The position numbers were made by a program, and so were the translations under genes. DNA of 14,191 bases from Chloroflexota bacterium (GTDB lineage Bacteria; Chloroflexota; Anaerolineae; Aggregatilineales; UBA2796). Numbering within the stretch: position 1 is the first letter of the stretch; every line of letters begins with the position of its first letter. Below the pieces are notes generated by a model. It was not told where the DNA came from. It saw only the letters and a program-made list of their open reading frames with translations, and did no database searches. This document shows, in pieces, positions 6,263 to 14,191 of the stretch. The stretch is from contig JAGHYP010000042.1 of the NCBI GenBank assembly GCA_017743585.1, forward strand, positions 1 to 14,191. Direction: 5' to 3'.

Positions 6263-7527
6263 TCGCCGTAGCGCGCGCGCAGCAGCGCCATCTTCTGGCG
6301 GGAAGCAGCTTGTACAGGCAGCACCACGTGGAAAGTGCTGCCCTTGAAGTTCACCTCATCATGCCCTTCGCTCTCCACCCAAATCTGACCGCCGTGTGCA
6401 AGCACAACGCCACGCGCGATCGCCAAGCCCAAGCCAGGCCCGCCTGCCTTAAACGCAGTCTTGCCGCTGGAGTGCAGCTGCACATCGCCCAGGCGGTAGA
6501 ATTTTTCGAAAATCAGCGTGTGATGTTCAGGATCAATGCCGATGCCTGTGTCGGCGATCTGGACGTGCGCGACGCGCTCTAGGATTGGGTGATCTTCATA
6601 GCGCAAGGTGATGCGAATCGCGCCGCCATCAGGCGTGTATTTGATGGCGTTCATCAGGATGTGCGAGAAGGCCTTGCTCAATAACCTAGGGTCAGCTTCA
6701 ATGTAGATGCTGCTATCGCCTTCATCCTGCGCTAAGTCCATCTGAAGCGTCAAGCGGCGTTGCTTGAGCGCGTCTCTGAATTGCATCTCGGCGCCGCGCA
6801 GCACTAGCGGCAACGAAACTGGCACGGCTGCCACTGCGATCTGCGCGAGGTCAATGCGTTGCACATCCAGCATATTGTTGACAATCTCGTGCAGGCGCTG
6901 GCTACCGTTGATGATGCCTTCAACCATCTCGCGCAAGGCGGGGTTCTCGCGCACAATAGGATCGGCCAGCATCATGCTGGCGTAGCCGTGCATGATGGTG
7001 AGCGGCGTGCGCAGCTCATGCGCCGTCACTTCGATGAAGTCCAACTTGGCGCGGTCGAGCTTTTCGAGCGTTTGAAGGGCCTTGCGCAATTCCTCAAGCG
7101 TTGTGCGGTCGTTTTGGCGCAGCCGGTCAAAGGTTTGGCGCACCATCTGCATGGCTAAGTTAGGGTTGCGCTCTAAGATCGTGCGGAAGATGTCCTGATC
7201 GATTTCCAAGACGGTAGTCTCAGTCGTGGTGGTGACCGTTGCTGAGCGCGGCGCGTCGGAGATGATCGCCATCTCGCCGAAATAATCGCCGCTGCCGGCG
7301 CGCCGCAGCACCAAGTGACTATCCTCGGCTGCATCGAGGCGCTTGGTGATGACCACCTCGCCTTCGCAGATCAGATACAGCACCTTTTCATAGGCGCCTT
7401 CGCGGCATAGGACTGTGCCCGGCGGATAGGTCGCTCGCCGCGCCAATTGAGCAAGCTGCGCCAGTTCCTCTGGACTCTGAATGCCCGGAAACGTTTGCCG
7501 CAAGAGTTCGAGCGGTTCAATAGCCAT
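6259..7527 (-). CDS. Cyclic nucleotide-binding-domain histidine kinase, soluble
   Basis: The 422-residue protein joins a CRP-type cNMP-binding domain to a kinase core. Residues about 18-130 form the beta-roll, with the phosphate-cassette-like FGEMAIISDAPRSATV (83-98). A helical linker (about 130-165) leads to HisKA with phosphoacceptor His170 in TAHELRTPLTIMHGY. The HATPase domain has an N-box (Asn293 in LMNAIKYTP), a G1 box (DTGIGI from Asp326), FEKFYR, and a G2 box (GPGLGLAIA, 363-371). There is no membrane segment, so it should sense a cytoplasmic signal, perhaps a cyclic nucleotide or, as in some such domains, protein state or redox. The ATG at 7527 has GCGAGG about seven bases upstream and a preceding in-frame stop. 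The gene is convergent with lysK and overlaps it tail to tail. No cognate receiver gene is adjacent. Confidence 0.93.
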   Translation of the reverse strand: MAIEPLELLRQTFPGIQSPEELAQLAQLARRATYPPGTVLCREGAYEKVLYLICEGEVVITKRLDAAEDSHLVLRRAGSGDYFGEMAIISDAPRSATVTTTTETTVLEIDQDIFRTILERNPNLAMQMVRQTFDRLRQNDRTTLEELRKALQTLEKLDRAKLDFIEVTAHELRTPLTIMHGYASMMLADPIVRENPALREMVEGIINGSQRLHEIVNNMLDVQRIDLAQIAVAAVPVSLPLVLRGAEMQFRDALKQRRLTLQMDLAQDEGDSSIYIEADPRLLSKAFSHILMNAIKYTPDGGAIRITLRYEDHPILERVAHVQIADTGIGIDPEHHTLIFEKFYRLGDVQLHSSGKTAFKAGGPGLGLAIARGVVLAHGGQIWVESEGHDEVNFKGSTFHVVLPVQAASRQKMALLRARYGD

Positions 7528-7650
7528 GCCCGCGCCTCGCCTGTTCGTCGCTCATGCGATCATTGTGATTTGACATTAGTAATTTGATTCGACGGGCAAA
7601 AGGCAAGCGGCTTCATGCGAAGCAGTTAGAATTGTGTTCGAGCGCGCTGA

Positions 7651-8445
7651 TCAAGGCAATTTGCCCTCGGCAGCCGCTACGATGTTGCGCGTGCCTTCCA
7701 AATGCGGGACGACAGAGAGCTGGAACGGCAGCCGCTCTTTAGGCGGCAGGACTTGCTCAGGCGGCAGGCGCAGATGACGAAAACCTGTCACCTGCCCTAG
7801 CTTGTCGTAGAGCGTCGCCACAAGGCTCAGGTGATCCACTGCCTGCTCGCTGTGATTGCGCACTTCGCCGCTCAGCACATACTGTCCTTCTGTGAAGGTA
7901 CTTTGCAGGCTCTCTACAGTCAGGTGCGGCAAGGGCTGTGTGTTTCGCGAAGCGCAAGCGATCTCTGCTACAGCGCCGCGGTAGGCTGAAGGCATCTGAT
8001 CGAACTGCGCGCCGTAAGGCGTGCTTTCATTGGGCAGCAGATAACTGCGCGCAGTGGTCACTTCGCGCACGGCGAGCGCGTTCCCCGATTCATCCACAAG
8101 ATAAACGCGCAAAACCAATTGGCTGATCGGCTCGCCAAGTGGATTGTGCAGGCTGCCCAAGCACAGCAGGCTGCCAACTGGCGTCTCTCGGCAGCTCGGC
8201 ATGCTGACCGAGAGCGGCAACGGCGTTGGCACTAAGGTGAGCGCGATCAGCGTGGCAGGATTGAGGGTCGGCGTGCGGCGCAGGCGCGGCGTCGGCGTTG
8301 GCGTAGCAGTTGGGACACTAGTCCACTTCAACAGAGCAAGCGTCGCTGTTTGCGCAGGCGCATTGCTGGTATTGCTCTGGCTGCAACTTGCCACAAGGAC
8401 GCCTAAACAACACCACAGCCAGACCAGCTGCTGGTTTCCGCGCAC
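7651..8445 (-). CDS. Predicted lipoprotein with Thr-Pro linker and two tandem beta-sandwich-like repeats
   Basis: I do not recognise a named family. With the chosen GTG start at 8445 the protein has 264 residues. A short hydrophobic signal peptide (QQLVWLWCCLGVLVASC) ends at Cys21 in the lipobox LVASC, so it should be exported and lipid-anchored. A low-complexity linker follows (about 43-63, PTATPTPTPRLRRTPTLNP), which is common in Chloroflexota surface proteins. The rest is two related segments, about 83-165 and 173-262. Each has a G.v.N pattern (CLGSLHNPLGEPI; LSGEVRNHSEQAV), then a VYLVDESG or TLYDKLG strand, then a proline-rich turn and a final strand, resembling FxLYD/DUF3426-type domains. 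The GTG is preferred because GAGG lies eight bases upstream and it gives a normal signal peptide; in-frame ATGs at 8502 and 8553 would add 19 or 36 residues. Role is unknown; it lies between two kinase genes on the same strand. Confidence 0.8.
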   Translation of the reverse strand: MRGNQQLVWLWCCLGVLVASCSQSNTSNAPAQTATLALLKWTSVPTATPTPTPRLRRTPTLNPATLIALTLVPTPLPLSVSMPSCRETPVGSLLCLGSLHNPLGEPISQLVLRVYLVDESGNALAVREVTTARSYLLPNESTPYGAQFDQMPSAYRGAVAEIACASRNTQPLPHLTVESLQSTFTEGQYVLSGEVRNHSEQAVDHLSLVATLYDKLGQVTGFRHLRLPPEQVLPPKERLPFQLSVVPHLEGTRNIVAAAEGKLP

Positions 8446-8453
8446 GCTGAAGA

Positions 8454-8457
8454 CCTC
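8454..8457 (-). promoter_or_regulatory. Ribosome binding site supporting the GTG start of the lipoprotein
   Basis: On the minus strand GAGG lies exactly eight bases before the GTG at 8445. The alternative ATG at 8502 has no such site, and that at 8553 has AGAGG only three bases away, which is too close. Confidence 0.45.
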
Positions 8458-8568
8458 AATTCTTATCTTAAACCGCCCAAGAGTGATTAGAGCCTTTTTC
8501 ATCTTGCACGTCGGATGTTCAAACTGACGCCGACTCGAGCCCTGAAGATGCATTCGCCTCTGAAGAAT

Positions 8569-8863
8569 TTAAAAGATTCTGAGTATAGGCGCTTCGATGA
8601 GCGCCTTATGGTCGTGCATCACGACCAAACTGCTGCTTTGGCTGCCATTCCCGCCAGCTTGCGGCCGGCTGGGCAGTAAGTTCACATGAGCATTTGTATA
8701 CGCTCAAAGCGTGCGATGGGCGCGCTCTCAAAGTGGCACAAATAGAAATAGATGACGTTGTTCACATGCTTGAAGGCGTCCATCTCGCCTTAAGCGGCAG
8801 CGATCGGGATGTGATCACGGGAAAACCGTCTAGCAACTGTTCCAAGCCACTCCCGCGACGCAA
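8569..8863 (-). pseudogene. Decayed acyl-CoA thioesterase (4HBT hot-dog family) remnant
   Basis: This otherwise empty interval between the lipoprotein and the giant kinase encodes pieces of a hot-dog thioesterase in three minus-strand frames. A possible TTG start (8863, with GAGG eight bases upstream) leads to LLDGFPVITSRSLPLKARW, ending at 8780. A frameshift follows, and the strongest block, DAFKHVNNVIYF then HFESAPIARFERIQMLM, runs from 8780 to a TGA at 8684-8682. The third frame gives SLVVMHDHKALIEAPILRIF from 8631 to a TAA at 8571-8569, which resembles the family's C-terminal strand. Living relatives typically read RWGDMDAFGHVNNVVYFRYFESARIAYFE in this region and are about 140-150 residues long. 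Here the Asp-containing motif before MDAF is lost, and the middle (about 40 or more residues) is missing or unreadable. The first two segments are convincing; the C-terminal piece is less certain. It was probably once a gene co-oriented with the kinase upstream. Confidence 0.72.
8587..8627. repeat. Two tandem perfect hairpins
   Basis: AGGCGCT-TCGATG-AGCGCCT (8587-8606) has a 7-bp stem. TGGTCGTG-CAT-CACGACCA (8609-8627) has an 8-bp stem with a three-base loop. They are two bases apart. Read on the minus strand they lie upstream of the lipoprotein gene and downstream of the giant kinase, and a TTTT run appears only about 12 bases beyond. They could attenuate or terminate leftward transcripts imperfectly. 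They also lie inside the C-terminal part of the thioesterase remnant, so they may be accidental. Confidence 0.35.
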
Positions 8864-8897
8864 CTGCTGTGCCTCGCGCTCGGCAGGACACAGCAGT
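8863..8897 (-). terminator. Terminator-like hairpin after the giant kinase, without T-tract
   Basis: ACTGCTGTG pairs with CACAGCAGT in a perfect 9-bp stem around a 17-base loop. It begins nine bases after the stop codon of the giant kinase on its own strand. No run of T follows, so it is not a canonical intrinsic terminator; it could protect a 3' end or be a weak terminator. It also overlaps the presumed start and ribosome binding site of the thioesterase remnant. Confidence 0.3.
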
Positions 8898-8906
8898 CAC
8901 AGGGCG

Positions 8907-14191
<5,285 letters not shown>

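Noticed and set aside
7517..7555. A 12-codon minus-strand reading frame (MSDEQARRGHGY) overlapping the start of the cNMP kinase
   Set aside because: No ribosome binding site and no sign of a regulatory leader peptide; such short frames are common by chance.
7571..7606. Possible minus-strand promoter (TTGCCT with ACTAAT) before the cNMP kinase
   Set aside because: The spacing is 20 bases and the -10 match is poor, so it does not stand out from the background.
8446..8553. Longer lipoprotein starts at ATG 8502 or ATG 8553
   Set aside because: They give an atypically long region before the lipobox and lack a well-spaced ribosome binding site. They remain possible.

Overview
The window looks like a piece of a moderately GC-rich bacterial chromosome, most likely from the Chloroflexota (Anaerolineae or a relative). 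That placement is inferred from gene content: a very large soluble histidine kinase built from serial GAF domains, a lipoprotein with a Thr-Pro-rich linker, a fused gamma-alpha 2-oxoacid:ferredoxin oxidoreductase, and a LysW-type lysine biosynthesis hydrolase. There is no rRNA, tRNA, CRISPR array, transposase or phage gene in the window, and both ends cut through genes.

Left part (1-1483): an FkbM-family methyltransferase runs leftward off the edge. Divergent from it is a LuxR/NarL-type regulator whose receiver domain has lost its acidic pocket. The 162-base gap between them holds a long nested inverted repeat.

Central plus-strand block (about 1490-6262): a GntR/FCD regulator, korA, korB and lysK are spaced 28, 2 and 25 bases apart and probably form one operon. 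A good sigma70-like promoter and a palindromic operator candidate sit in front of the regulator. KorAB interconverts 2-oxoacids, CoA and ferredoxin. LysK releases lysine (or ornithine) from the carrier protein LysW. The operon may therefore tie ferredoxin-dependent 2-oxoglutarate chemistry to aminoadipate-route lysine synthesis, under a metabolite-sensing repressor.

Right minus-strand block (6259-14191): a cNMP-binding/histidine kinase converges on lysK with overlapping stop codons. Upstream of it are a lipoprotein with two similar beta-sandwich-like repeats, a broken acyl-CoA thioesterase remnant that fills the only long apparently empty stretch, and a giant kinase with at least nine GAF-type domains, one PAS domain and a HisKA/HATPase core, cut at its N-terminus by the window edge. 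None of the kinases has an adjacent canonical receiver.

I do not see a wholly new system. The most noteworthy items are the unlisted thioesterase pseudogene, the pseudo-receiver regulator, the regulator-korAB-lysK operon and the giant GAF kinase.
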